Assembly (NCBI RefSeq): GCF_003015185.1 | Contig: NZ_CP027860.1 | Span: 3,038,001-3,102,000, forward strand | Length of the DNA: 64,000 nucleotides | From: Ahniella affigens | GTDB taxonomy: Bacteria > Pseudomonadota > Gammaproteobacteria > Xanthomonadales > Ahniellaceae | Direction of reading: 5' to 3' | Shown: positions 54,498-62,861 of the stretch, one piece after another | How positions within the stretch are numbered: position 1 is the first letter of the stretch | Layout: each line of letters opens with the position of its first letter | Translations under genes and position numbers: made by a program | The notes under the pieces: model-generated | Seen by the model: the letters and a program-made list of their open reading frames with translations, nothing else | Database searches by the model: none | What the model was told of the DNA's origin: nothing

Positions 54498-56225
54498 ATG
54501 CCACACGACATTTCGCTCATTGCCACGATCGCATCTGGATTCGGCCTCGCGCTGGTCTGCGGATTCATCGCCACCAAACTCCGGCTGCCCCCACTGGTCG
54601 GCTACCTCATTGCTGGCGTCATGATCGGCCCGGCAACTCCGGGTTACGTCGGCGACATCGGCCTCGCCACCCAACTGGCCGAAATTGGCGTGATGCTGCT
54701 GATGTTCGGCGTCGGCCTGCACTTTTCGCTCGACGACCTCATGGCCGTCAAGCGCATCGCCCTACCCGGCGCGATCGTTCAAATCGTCGCGGCGACTGCC
54801 ATGGGCGCAGCCATTGCCCACTATTGGGGCTGGCCCCCGGGCGCCGCGCTCGTGTTCGGCCTATGTTTGTCAGTCGCCAGCACCGTCGTGCTGTTGCGAG
54901 CCTTGGAAGCGAAAGGCTTGCTGAAATCTGTCAATGGACAGATCGCTATCGGCTGGCTGGTCGTGGAAGACCTCGTGATGGTCCTCGTACTCGTGCTGTT
55001 GCCGAGCCTCGCCACGTTGTTGCAGTCAATGGGCGATGACGCCGTGACCGCGAGCGCCGACCCGGCCATCTGGCGCACGATCGGCTTCACGCTGTTGAAA
55101 GTCAGCGCCTTTATCGCCCTGATGCTGGTCGTCGGCAAGCGGTTGTTACCGAAAATGCTGTGGTGGGTCGCCAGTACTGGGTCACGCGAACTGTTCACGC
55201 TAAGCGTTATCGCAGCAGCCGTCGGCGTCGCATTCGGCGCCGCAAAATTGTTTGACGTGTCGTTTGCGCTCGGCGCATTTTTTGCCGGGATGATGCTTCG
55301 CGAATCCGAATTCAGCCATCGCGCTGCCGACGAGTCCATGCCACTACGCGACGCATTCGCCGTGTTGTTCTTCGTGTCCGTGGGCATGCTGCTCGATCCG
55401 CAAATCATCTGGCAACAACCACTCAAACTGTTCCTCGTGGTCATGGTCGTCATGCTGGGCAAGACCGTGGTCGCCATCGCAATCGTGCTGGCGTTCCGGT
55501 ACCCGCTGAATACCGCACTGACAGTGGGCGCGAGTCTCGCGCAGATTGGTGAGTTTTCGTTCATCCTGGCCGGCCTTGGCGTCTCGCTCGGGCTCATGTC
55601 TACTGAGCTGCAAAGCCTGGTACTTGCTGCCGCCATTATCTCCATTGCCCTGAATGCGGCGCTCTTTGCGCTGATCGAGCCGCTACGCCAGTGGATCCTG
55701 GCGCGCTCCGACTTTGCCCGCCGCCTGGAATTGCGCGACGACCCACTCGCCCAACTCCCGATGAGCACAGACGAGAAATTCCTCAGCGGCCAAGTAGTCC
55801 TGGTTGGTTATGGTCGCGTCGGCCGGAAAATTGCCGAGACGCTGACTGCGGACAATCTGCCCTTTGTCGTTGCCGAGCAAAACCGCGAACGCGTCGAAGC
55901 GCTGCGCGAACAAGGCGTCAAAGCGGTGTTTGGCGATGCGTCCAGCCCGGAAGTCTTGATTCAGGCGCACATTGCCAAAGCGTCCATGCTAGTCATTGCA
56001 ATACCGGACTCGGTGGATATGCATCGGATGGTCGAGATTGCCCGAACCTTGAACCCCGACATTCGCGTGGTCATCCGAAGCCCTAACGAAGAAGAAGCGA
56101 CGCAATTGAGCAGCGCGCTTCGCGCAACGGTGTTTGTCGGGGAACACGAACTGGCCAAAGGGATCAGCCACCATATTCAGGCCACCCTGCGGACGCCACT
56201 GCCTGTCGCAACGCCCCGGACCTGA
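54498..56225 (+). CDS. ybaL: Cation:proton antiporter YbaL/KefB type with TrkA-N domain
   Basis: 575-residue CPA2-family inner-membrane antiporter. About twelve hydrophobic segments fill residues 5-390 and carry the motifs LRLPPLVGYLIAGVMIGP, FGVGLHFSLDDL, DVSFALGAFFAGMMLRESEFSHRAADESMPLRDAFAVLFFVSVGM. A cytoplasmic NAD-binding TrkA-N domain (about 425-545) has VVLVGYGRVGRKIAETL. The transported ion (K+ or Na+) is not fixed by sequence. Confidence 0.93.
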   Translation: MPHDISLIATIASGFGLALVCGFIATKLRLPPLVGYLIAGVMIGPATPGYVGDIGLATQLAEIGVMLLMFGVGLHFSLDDLMAVKRIALPGAIVQIVAATAMGAAIAHYWGWPPGAALVFGLCLSVASTVVLLRALEAKGLLKSVNGQIAIGWLVVEDLVMVLVLVLLPSLATLLQSMGDDAVTASADPAIWRTIGFTLLKVSAFIALMLVVGKRLLPKMLWWVASTGSRELFTLSVIAAAVGVAFGAAKLFDVSFALGAFFAGMMLRESEFSHRAADESMPLRDAFAVLFFVSVGMLLDPQIIWQQPLKLFLVVMVVMLGKTVVAIAIVLAFRYPLNTALTVGASLAQIGEFSFILAGLGVSLGLMSTELQSLVLAAAIISIALNAALFALIEPLRQWILARSDFARRLELRDDPLAQLPMSTDEKFLSGQVVLVGYGRVGRKIAETLTADNLPFVVAEQNRERVEALREQGVKAVFGDASSPEVLIQAHIAKASMLVIAIPDSVDMHRMVEIARTLNPDIRVVIRSPNEEEATQLSSALRATVFVGEHELAKGISHHIQATLRTPLPVATPRT

Positions 56226-56328
56226 AAACGTTTCAGTGCCAACACGGGAACGACGCTGTGCGCCGATCACACTCCGATCGGCCGGAACATTGCGACCCAG
56301 CGCCCGAAACCGCTAAACTGACCAACCT

Positions 56329-56418
56329 GGAGAGATGGCCGAGCGGTTTATGGCACCGGTCTTGAAAACCGGCGTGGGTTCATCCCCACCGTGGGTTCGA
56401 ATCCCACTCTCTCCGCCA
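56329..56418 (+). tRNA. tRNA-Ser(UGA)
   Basis: 90-nt serine tRNA with encoded CCA. It starts GGAGAGATGGCCGAGCGG and has anticodon stem CCGGT/ACCGG with loop CTTGAAA, anticodon TGA at 56363-56365, a long variable arm, T-loop GGTTCGAATCC and an acceptor closing with CTCTCTCC. It reads UCA and related codons. Antisense open frames here yield the well-known spurious ESGIRTH-like peptides. Confidence 0.97.
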
Positions 56419-56468
56419 GATACCAAAAAGCCCCCATGCGGGGGCTTTTTGGTATCTGGCGGAGAGAG
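56407..56468 (+). terminator. tRNA-Ser(UGA) terminator inside a perfect 29-bp inverted repeat
   Basis: The arms 56407-56435 and 56440-56468 are exact complements with a 4-nt loop ATGC. The inner part (AGCCCCC/GGGGGCT plus TTTTT) is an intrinsic terminator. The outer 12 bases of the left arm are the tRNA 3' end CTCTCTCCGCCA, which is therefore present again in reverse beyond the terminator. Confidence 0.9.
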
Positions 56469-56480
56469 TTTGAATGCAGA

Positions 56481-56593
56481 GACCGGGGCCGCCGATTGAG
56501 TTCCAATAAGCACCACGAACGATCCGGCCCCCTGGGTTCGACAAAATTTGTCTGGGACAAATTTTGGACGGCGGAGCCGGCCCGCGCAGCGCA
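56481..56593. repeat. tRNA-Ser-linked module, second locus
   Basis: Contains CCGGGGCCGCCGA, about 35 variable bases, CCGGCCCCCTGGGTTCGAC, the AT palindrome AAAATTTGT (56543-56551)/ACAAATTTT (56557-56565) and GGACGGCGGAGCCGGCCCGC. The same order, read away from the tRNA, is seen at 19894-20010 behind tRNA-Ser(GCU). Confidence 0.85.
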
Positions 56594-56634
56594 TTTTTCA
56601 GTTCTGGACTGCCTCCCACATCGCCTAAATGGCT

Positions 56635-56673
56635 ATTGTCGTCACTCCTGCGAAGCAAATGGCGTGAAAATGA
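56635..56673. repeat. Third copy of the 39-nt end repeat
   Basis: ATTGTCGTCACTCCTGCGAAGCA and following bases match both ends of the 18526-18772 segment. Relative to its tRNA it has the same orientation as the copy at 18734-18772. Confidence 0.75.
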
Positions 56674-56816
56674 CGAGCCAAATTCTCAACCAGTCCAGGC
56701 CATCGCCTTCTGACTCATTGCAAATCGCAAACGCCGAGACGCTTTGTTGGCACTTCGGAACGACTGTGACTGCAGTGACTACGGGTATGACGTGGCGAAT
56801 TGCCGCGAGCTTGAAC

Positions 56817-57247
56817 CTCACCCCGGATCAAGTCCGGGGTGACGAATCGCGAGGATGTGCGTCGCGGTAGAACCGCTGCTCCAAATGGTAGGAAGGTTCG
56901 GTATCCGAAAGTGCTCCGATCCCCCTCTCGTCACCCCGGACTTGATCCGGGGTGAGTTTGCGATGAGGGATTGAGCCCAGAGTGACGCATCGCGACGATG
57001 CGCGTCGCGGTAGAACCGCTGCTCCAAATGGTAGGAAGGTTCGGTCTCTGAAAGAGTTCCAATCCCCCTCTCGTCACCCCGGACTTGATCCGGGGTGAGT
57101 TTGCGATGAGGGATTGAGTCCAGAGTGACGAGTCGCGACGATGTGCGTCGCGGTAGAACCGCTGCTTCAAATGGTAGGAGGGCTCAGTCTCCGAAAGTGT
57201 TCCAATCCCCCTCTCGTCACCCCGGACTTGATCCGGGGTGGGTTTGA
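56817..57247. repeat. 143-bp tandem repeats with TCACCCCGGA palindromes
   Basis: Units start at 56839, 56982 and 57125 (period 143), the last one shortened. Each contains GTAGAACCGCTGCT, AAATGGTAGGA and a REP-like palindrome TCACCCCGGACTTGATCCGG. An inverted copy of the palindrome (56817-56842) opens the array. This palindrome type is widely dispersed in proteobacteria. Confidence 0.88.
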
Positions 57248-57427
57248 ATTTTTTAGCTCAACCAGAGACATCGTTGGGAAAAAGAGAACAGAAAATCTGT
57301 TCAGCCCGACGTTTTCATACGGTCTGGAAGGCCGGAGCCAGGTCGCTCTTGCGACATGGCCCCGTTCATTCGTATGTCGCACCCATGTGCTGATGCAGCG
57401 AGATCGCGATGATCGCCCGATCGCCGC

Positions 57428-58246
57428 TCACAACCCTCGCCGCTCAATCACACCGACTTCGCGCAGCAGCTCCCGGCCAAGCGCGGTTCGCTTATCGCGG
57501 CCGTCAATCTTCTTCAGTGTCACCAGCAGCGCAAACGCGGTCGGCTGCACCCGCCCGGAAGCTGGCTTCGCGTCGACCCAGCCAACCCACCATCCAAAGC
57601 CAGAACCATCACGAAACGACGTGCCAGTCTTGCCGTGAATCCCGAGTTCAGCGTCGAAGCGATCCAAGGTCACCGCTTTGACGGTGTTCATGACGTCAGG
57701 TCGAAACGGCAGATCATTGTTTGCCAATCGCTGCATGAAATCGAGTTGCTGTGGCACCGTGATCGTCAGCACGCCGTCGGTCCAGGCGGTTTCCGGATTC
57801 GCGCTGATGTTGATGCTGCCGTAGTTGACGCGCTGCACAAAGCTCTGCAGGCGGTCACGTCCAATACGCTTTGCGACGATCTTGAAGTAGCTCTCGCTGG
57901 AGGTCGCCATTGCTTCCTGCAACGCCATATCCTGCTCCCAGACTTTGTTGTCGGGATAAGGGCGACCATCCCAGGGAAACACTTCGTTGACGTCTTTGAT
58001 CGAACCCGTTTCGAGGCCAATCAATGCAAGCAGCACCTTGAAGGACGAAGCCGGATGCACCGGCTTTTCGGCCCATTCCTTGCCGAAATGAACCTGCGTT
58101 TCATTGCCGGTGCGCGTCACAAATGCGCCGTCACTGCCGTAGGCTCGAAATGACTCGGCCACCTTAGGTGACGCATCAGCGGCCGCAACCAATGCCGGCA
58201 GACCGAGTGCGGCACCAAACACCAGACTCAAAACACTCTTGAACAT
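57428..58246 (-). CDS. Class D (OXA-type) beta-lactamase
   Basis: 272 residues, the usual OXA length, with signal peptide MFKSVLSLVFGAALGLPALVAAA. The active-site Ser67-x-x-Lys70 is in PASSFK, the second motif reads S117-E-S119 rather than the common SxV, YGS is at 142-144 and KTGTS at 206-210, followed by GWWVGWVD. These support a periplasmic serine beta-lactamase or close relative. The odd second motif leaves hydrolytic activity uncertain. The start is set by GGAG upstream; a 39-codon extension is rejected. Confidence 0.88.
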   Translation of the reverse strand: MFKSVLSLVFGAALGLPALVAAADASPKVAESFRAYGSDGAFVTRTGNETQVHFGKEWAEKPVHPASSFKVLLALIGLETGSIKDVNEVFPWDGRPYPDNKVWEQDMALQEAMATSSESYFKIVAKRIGRDRLQSFVQRVNYGSINISANPETAWTDGVLTITVPQQLDFMQRLANNDLPFRPDVMNTVKAVTLDRFDAELGIHGKTGTSFRDGSGFGWWVGWVDAKPASGRVQPTAFALLVTLKKIDGRDKRTALGRELLREVGVIERRGL

Positions 58247-58380
58247 TGCGCATCTCCATGCTTGTGGGGTGCCGAGAGTCTGCCGCGCTTTGTCGGACCG
58301 GCGCGTGGCGCTGACTGTCACGCCTGTCTCGCTTGTCACGCTTGTCACCGCATAGATTCCCACCAGTGCTATCGTTGGCC

Positions 58381-59898
58381 ATGCTCACGATACAGCTCCT
58401 ACCCCCAGCCCGGGTCAATGACCAGATCGCCCGCCCGCAAAGCCTGTGGCTGCTGCTCAGGCTGTGCCTCGCCGCCGACGCCCCAACGGGAGAGGACTGG
58501 CTCCTGGCCGATGAGCTCCGCGATGCCCATCCGCAAGCGAGCCACCTCCGCATGCTGATCTCCCGTGCGTTCAGCGACTTTGCGAACTGGGGCGTGCAAG
58601 TTGGCTGGGGTCTCGACCGCAGCCGGGAACCGTCCTGGCTCGCACGCGCCAAACGAAATCGGGGTCCGTTCTGGCTGGCTCCCGGTGAGCGCAACCGCAT
58701 TCGCATCAACATCGGCGAGCGGCCCGCCCGACCCGAAGAAGTTCGCCTGTGGCTCGGCATGGCAGCTCCCGCTCGCAGCAAAAAGAGTCGCCAGAGCATT
58801 CTCGCGGCAACGGGCCCCGACTACTGGTTTCGTTATGCCAAGGCCCGGCGCGACATGCTGGACGGGCAACTGATTGTTGATGCCGAACACGGCGCCTTGG
58901 CAGGCTTTCGAATGGCGGCGAAGCAGACCAGCGACCGCCGGATGCAAGCGCTCGCGTTGCTGCAACAGGCAATGGTCTGGCGTCGCGCGGGCAACGCCGA
59001 TGCCGCGATGCAAGTTCTCGACGAGCTCACCCGCCTACGCCGGCCGCAAAGTGGGGCCGAAATCGGTTGGCTCGGCGCGATGGCTGAAGTCGTGCGCGCC
59101 TGGTGCGCCTACGCCGAACGCAATCTGGCCGAAGCCGAGCGCCTGCTGCAGGCAGCGCGCGTCGACCCGCGCTGGCGCGCGCACTTTCAGTACCACCCCC
59201 GCGTTCAGACTGAACAGGCGAATCTGCAAGCATTGATCCACCGCGCACGTGCCTTAGACGCCAATCGCCCGGGCCCGCAGCGTATGCAGGACGCCGCGCA
59301 GGCCATCCAGCACTATCGCAGTGCATTGAGCCTCGCGCATGAGGCCGAACTCTTTGACGGCGCTGCGTCGGCCGCCAGCAATCTCGGCTGGACATTGTGG
59401 CTGTTTCAACACTCCGACATCAGCGTGCCGGACACCGAAGACGACATGCCATTGCGTTGGATCGCGTTGGCAAGCTGGCTCGCTGAGACCCATGGCAATG
59501 CATTGAGCGCCTGGAACCAGATCTACCTCCTGCGCATGGTGCGCGCCGGCGGGCCGAGCGCCGAAGGCCCGGACATGCCGGGCTTTCGCGCATGGCCGGT
59601 TCTGAGTCCTGCGGCCTATCGCCAGCAAGTCGCGCCGATCGCAATCCCAAAGCAGCCGAGTCGCTGGCTCGATGTAGTGCGCGCCATGCAAGCCGAAATC
59701 GATCGTGGCAGCCGGCAGATCGATGCATTGCAGCGCGCCAACGTGCTCCTTGAGCTGGCTTGGTATGAGGCCTATGAGGGCGAACCAAGCGCCAGCACCC
59801 GGGCCGTCGCAAGGCTTAGGCAGCGGCTCCGGGAGCTGACTGAGCCCGATCGAGCGTTCTTCCGAGCCGCGCTCGGCCGCTTGCCGGCGCGACCTTGA
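58381..59898 (+). CDS. Unknown protein: possible winged-helix N terminus plus TPR-like helices
   Basis: 505 residues, not assigned to a named family. Residues about 1-115 (QSLWLLLRLCLAADAPTGEDWLLADELRDAHPQASHLRMLISRAFSDF...FWLAPGERNRIRIN) have the helix and wing spacing of a DNA-binding winged helix like those of SARP-type regulators. From about 160 onward paired helices (ALALLQQAMVWRRAGNADAAMQVLDELTRLRR, WCAYAERNLAEAERLLQAARVDPRWRAHF, AIQHYRSALSLAHEAELFDGAASAASNLGW) look like tetratricopeptide repeats. No signal peptide or membrane segment is seen. It is divergent from the beta-lactamase gene. Confidence 0.6.
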   Translation: MLTIQLLPPARVNDQIARPQSLWLLLRLCLAADAPTGEDWLLADELRDAHPQASHLRMLISRAFSDFANWGVQVGWGLDRSREPSWLARAKRNRGPFWLAPGERNRIRINIGERPARPEEVRLWLGMAAPARSKKSRQSILAATGPDYWFRYAKARRDMLDGQLIVDAEHGALAGFRMAAKQTSDRRMQALALLQQAMVWRRAGNADAAMQVLDELTRLRRPQSGAEIGWLGAMAEVVRAWCAYAERNLAEAERLLQAARVDPRWRAHFQYHPRVQTEQANLQALIHRARALDANRPGPQRMQDAAQAIQHYRSALSLAHEAELFDGAASAASNLGWTLWLFQHSDISVPDTEDDMPLRWIALASWLAETHGNALSAWNQIYLLRMVRAGGPSAEGPDMPGFRAWPVLSPAAYRQQVAPIAIPKQPSRWLDVVRAMQAEIDRGSRQIDALQRANVLLELAWYEAYEGEPSASTRAVARLRQRLRELTEPDRAFFRAALGRLPARP

Positions 59899-60033
59899 GT
59901 GCCGGTTCACGGCCATTGCTCCGTTGCCGGCCATCTTTCTTGACTGAGTGCGAATACACACAATCGGACTTGGTTCATCGCACCAGAGCAGCCAGGGCTT
60001 ATACTCCGCGTTTGGATAACGGCCGGAGAGCCC

Positions 60034-61509
60034 ATGAGCAAGTTTGGTGATGACGATCGGCGCGGGCGTGGTCCGGGCAAACCTTACGATAAGCCCTACC
60101 GCGGCAGCGGTGGTGGCGATCGCCCGTATCGCAGCCGTGACGCCGAAGGCGACAGCAAACCGCCTCGTGGCCCCAAGGTCGAACGCTTTGGTCGCGATGA
60201 GAATCGCGCAGGCGCGCCCTACGGCCAACGCAGCGAACGTGGCCCGCGTCCCGAGGGCGAGCGTCGACCGTTCCGGCGTGACGACGAGCGCCCGGCGCGA
60301 TTCGAGCGCGATGGCAATCGTGGCGAAGGCGGCGGTTTCAGCGGCGAACGCCGGCCACCGCGTCGGTTCGAATCGGAAGGTGGCGATCGCCCACCGCGCC
60401 GCTTCCAGCGCGACGGTGACGACCGTCCGCCACGCCGGTCCGACAGTGAGCCCAGAATTCCGCGTCCTTTCGAAGGCGAGCATCCTGCCGGTCGCCGCTT
60501 TGATGGCGACAGCCGACCGCCGCGCCGGTTCGATGGCGACAGCCGACCACCACGTCGCTTTGATGGCGACAGTCGACCACCGCGTCGCTCCGATGGCGAC
60601 AGCCGGCCGCCGCGCCGGTTTGATGGCGAAGGCCGACCACCGCGCCGGTTTGATGACGACTCACGTCCGGCACGGCGATTTGATTCGGGCGACCGCCCGC
60701 GTCGCAGCCAAGGCGAGCGCGGCGAAGGCTTCCGGAAATCCGGGCCCAGGCCGCAGACCGAAGGCACGGGCCAGGGCCACGACGAACTGCGCCAATATGG
60801 CTGGAACGCGTGCCTCGCCACCTATCGCCTGCGCCCGGAGGCCGTGCGCAAGGTGTACTTGCACAGCTCCCGCATTGATGCGATGCGCGAAACGCTGCAG
60901 GAACTCGCCGAGCGCCAGATCGGGTATCGCATCGTCGAGAACGAGGATCTGGAGAAGCTCACGCAGACGCAGCACCATGAAGGCATCTGTTTTGATGTGG
61001 TGCCACCGGCCATGCTGAGCCTGGATCAAGTGCTTGGCCAAGCCGAGAACAAACCAAACGCGTGGCTGGTGTGGCTCGATGGCGTTGGCAATCCCCACAA
61101 TCTGGGTGCGATTCTCAGAAGCGCTGCGCACTTTGGTTGTGCGGGCGTGGTCGTGCATCGCGATGCGAATCTGAAGCTTTCAGGTGCCGCCGCGCGCGTT
61201 GCCGAAGGTGGCGCCGAGTGCGTGCCCTTGGTGCGCATCGGGGATTCACGCGGGGCGGTCGAAAAGCTCCGTAATGCCGGGTTCCGTTTGCTCGCAACGT
61301 CGGTCCGCGAAGGCGACAATCTGTTCAAGGCCACGTTGCCGAGCAAGCTCGTGTGGTTGATGGGCGCGGAAGGCGAAGGGGTCTCGGCCACCCTGCAAGA
61401 ACTCGCCGACAGCGTGCAGCGCATCCCTGGCACGGGCGCAATCGAGAGCTTGAATGTCTCGGCGGCGTTTGCGGTGTTTGCTGCTGAAACGCATCGCGCA
61501 CAGTCTTGA
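60034..61509 (+). CDS. TrmH-family RNA 2'-O-methyltransferase with long Arg/Asp-rich repeat tail
   Basis: 491 residues. The C-terminal half is an RNA-binding substrate domain (about 255-325) followed by a SPOUT domain with the three SpoU motifs: DGVGNPHNLGAILRSAAHFG, WLMGAEGEGVS and IPGTGAIESLNVSAAFAVFAAE. The first 250 residues are low-complexity, rich in Arg, Asp, Gly and Pro, with six perfect-to-near-perfect decapeptides of the type RRFDGDSRPP (154-213). This resembles E. coli YfiF/RlmB relatives with an added disordered RNA-binding tail. The target nucleotide is unknown. Confidence 0.88.
   Translation: MSKFGDDDRRGRGPGKPYDKPYRGSGGGDRPYRSRDAEGDSKPPRGPKVERFGRDENRAGAPYGQRSERGPRPEGERRPFRRDDERPARFERDGNRGEGGGFSGERRPPRRFESEGGDRPPRRFQRDGDDRPPRRSDSEPRIPRPFEGEHPAGRRFDGDSRPPRRFDGDSRPPRRFDGDSRPPRRSDGDSRPPRRFDGEGRPPRRFDDDSRPARRFDSGDRPRRSQGERGEGFRKSGPRPQTEGTGQGHDELRQYGWNACLATYRLRPEAVRKVYLHSSRIDAMRETLQELAERQIGYRIVENEDLEKLTQTQHHEGICFDVVPPAMLSLDQVLGQAENKPNAWLVWLDGVGNPHNLGAILRSAAHFGCAGVVVHRDANLKLSGAAARVAEGGAECVPLVRIGDSRGAVEKLRNAGFRLLATSVREGDNLFKATLPSKLVWLMGAEGEGVSATLQELADSVQRIPGTGAIESLNVSAAFAVFAAETHRAQS
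60493..60672 (+). repeat. Six in-frame 30-bp repeats inside the TrmH-family gene
   Basis: 30-bp units from 60493, each encoding RRFDGDSRPP or a close variant (RRSDGDSRPP, RRFDGEGRPP, RRFDDDSRPA). The period is a multiple of 3, so copy-number change keeps the frame. Confidence 0.9.
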
Positions 61510-61523
61510 GGCAGACGCGAACG

Positions 61524-62768
61524 ATGGTTAGAGCACGAGGTCTTGGTACCCAACTCGTCGTTGCCGCACTGCTTTTCAGTGCGGCATCGGCTATTGCGGC
61601 AAACAGCAATCCGATTCGACCCTTCGACGTGCAGTACATCGTCGAACCGCTGCCGGCCTCGGATCAATTGCGGGTCAGTATCGCGCTTGGCAATGGCCAC
61701 GATTTGGTCAAGGAGGTGACGCTCAAATTTGATGCCAAACGCTTTTCCCAACTGAAGGCGAATGCTGGCCTGAGTATTGGGCAAGGTTCCGCGGTCTGGG
61801 TACCAACGGGATCGGCGCCAAGCCTGAGCTACCTGGTCAAAGTCACGCATCGCAAAGATCAGGACAGCTACAACGCCCGCATGACGCCCAAGTGGGCGCT
61901 GTTCCGCGGTGACAAGGTCTTTCCCGGCATCAAGGCCAGACTGAAAAAAGGCGCCCGCTCCCGCGCCACGATGCGCTTCAAAATGCCAGCCGACTGGACC
62001 AATGTCGACGCTGGCTATTTGCGTCGCCAGGACGATAGTTTTCTGATCGACAATCCCGAGCGGCATTTCGATCGGCCTGTTGGCTGGATCATTGCCGGCC
62101 AGGTCGGTACGCGACGCGATCAGCTGGGCTTGACCGAGGTCTCGGTCGCGGCACCCAAAGGCGATCCACTCGATCGCATGGACGCGCTGACGTTCATCAA
62201 CTTTGCCTGGCCGACCATCGAATCCGCATTCGGCAAGACCCCACCCAAGATCCTGATTGCCGGCGCCGGCGACCCGATGTGGCGCGGCGGCTTGTCGGCA
62301 TCCAATAGCCTCTTCCTGCATAGCGAACGCCCATTGGTCAGCGAGAATGCCACCAGCACACTGTTGCACGAGCTGACTCATGTGGTTACGCGCATTCGTG
62401 GCAAAGAACGATCCGATTGGATCGCCGAAGGCATCGCGGAGTTTTATTCGATCGAATTGAGCTACCGGGCGGGCGGCATGACCGAAACCCGCTATGCCGC
62501 GGTTCACCAGGACCTTCGGCAATGGGGCAAACCCGTGACGAGTCTGCGCGGCGATCATTCCACGGGCCCGCAAACCGCCCGGGCCGTGCAACTGTTGAAA
62601 GCGGTGGACACCGAAATCCGAACGCGCACCAAAGGCAAAAAAGACCTCGACGATGTCACGCGGATTCTGCGCGCTGGGCGCAAGGTCTCGACTGCCGACT
62701 TTATCAAAGCCTGTGAGACAGTCGCGGGTGGTAAGCTGGACGCTTTGACCACCCCGTTGTTGCGTTGA
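61524..62768 (+). CDS. Exported gluzincin-type metallopeptidase, M61-like
   Basis: 414 residues with a signal peptide (about 1-26, ending AIAA). An N-terminal beta-rich domain precedes a catalytic part with HELTHVVTRIRGKERSDWIAEGIAEFY, the HExxH plus downstream Glu arrangement of gluzincins, and a helical C terminus. The layout is like glycyl aminopeptidases (M61) without the PDZ domain. It lies 14 nt after the TrmH gene and may be cotranscribed. Confidence 0.78.
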   Translation: MVRARGLGTQLVVAALLFSAASAIAANSNPIRPFDVQYIVEPLPASDQLRVSIALGNGHDLVKEVTLKFDAKRFSQLKANAGLSIGQGSAVWVPTGSAPSLSYLVKVTHRKDQDSYNARMTPKWALFRGDKVFPGIKARLKKGARSRATMRFKMPADWTNVDAGYLRRQDDSFLIDNPERHFDRPVGWIIAGQVGTRRDQLGLTEVSVAAPKGDPLDRMDALTFINFAWPTIESAFGKTPPKILIAGAGDPMWRGGLSASNSLFLHSERPLVSENATSTLLHELTHVVTRIRGKERSDWIAEGIAEFYSIELSYRAGGMTETRYAAVHQDLRQWGKPVTSLRGDHSTGPQTARAVQLLKAVDTEIRTRTKGKKDLDDVTRILRAGRKVSTADFIKACETVAGGKLDALTTPLLR

Positions 62769-62861
62769 CGCCGCGACAGCGTGCCCGGAGCCAATCCGGG
62801 CGTGAGTGTTGCAAAGCGCTCGGGGCAAGCGTTTTTCGACTCCCATTCGGAGACTAAGGTG

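Larger units (their letters stand above)
56419..57427. other. 1-kb gene-free region after tRNA-Ser(UGA)
   Basis: In order: the terminator palindrome, the shared tRNA-Ser module to about 56593, a copy of the distal repeat at 56635-56673, about 140 nt with no recognised content, a REP-like array at 56817-57247, and 180 nt with nothing recognisable before the beta-lactamase stop. Confidence 0.7.

Noticed and set aside
56313..56658. Minus-strand open frames across tRNA-Ser(UGA)
   Set aside because: They are antisense translations of the tRNA and its terminator, not proteins.
60044..61018. 324-codon frame overlapping the TrmH-family gene in +2
   Set aside because: It is an overlapping frame of the Arg/Asp repeat region; the SpoU motifs are in the other frame.
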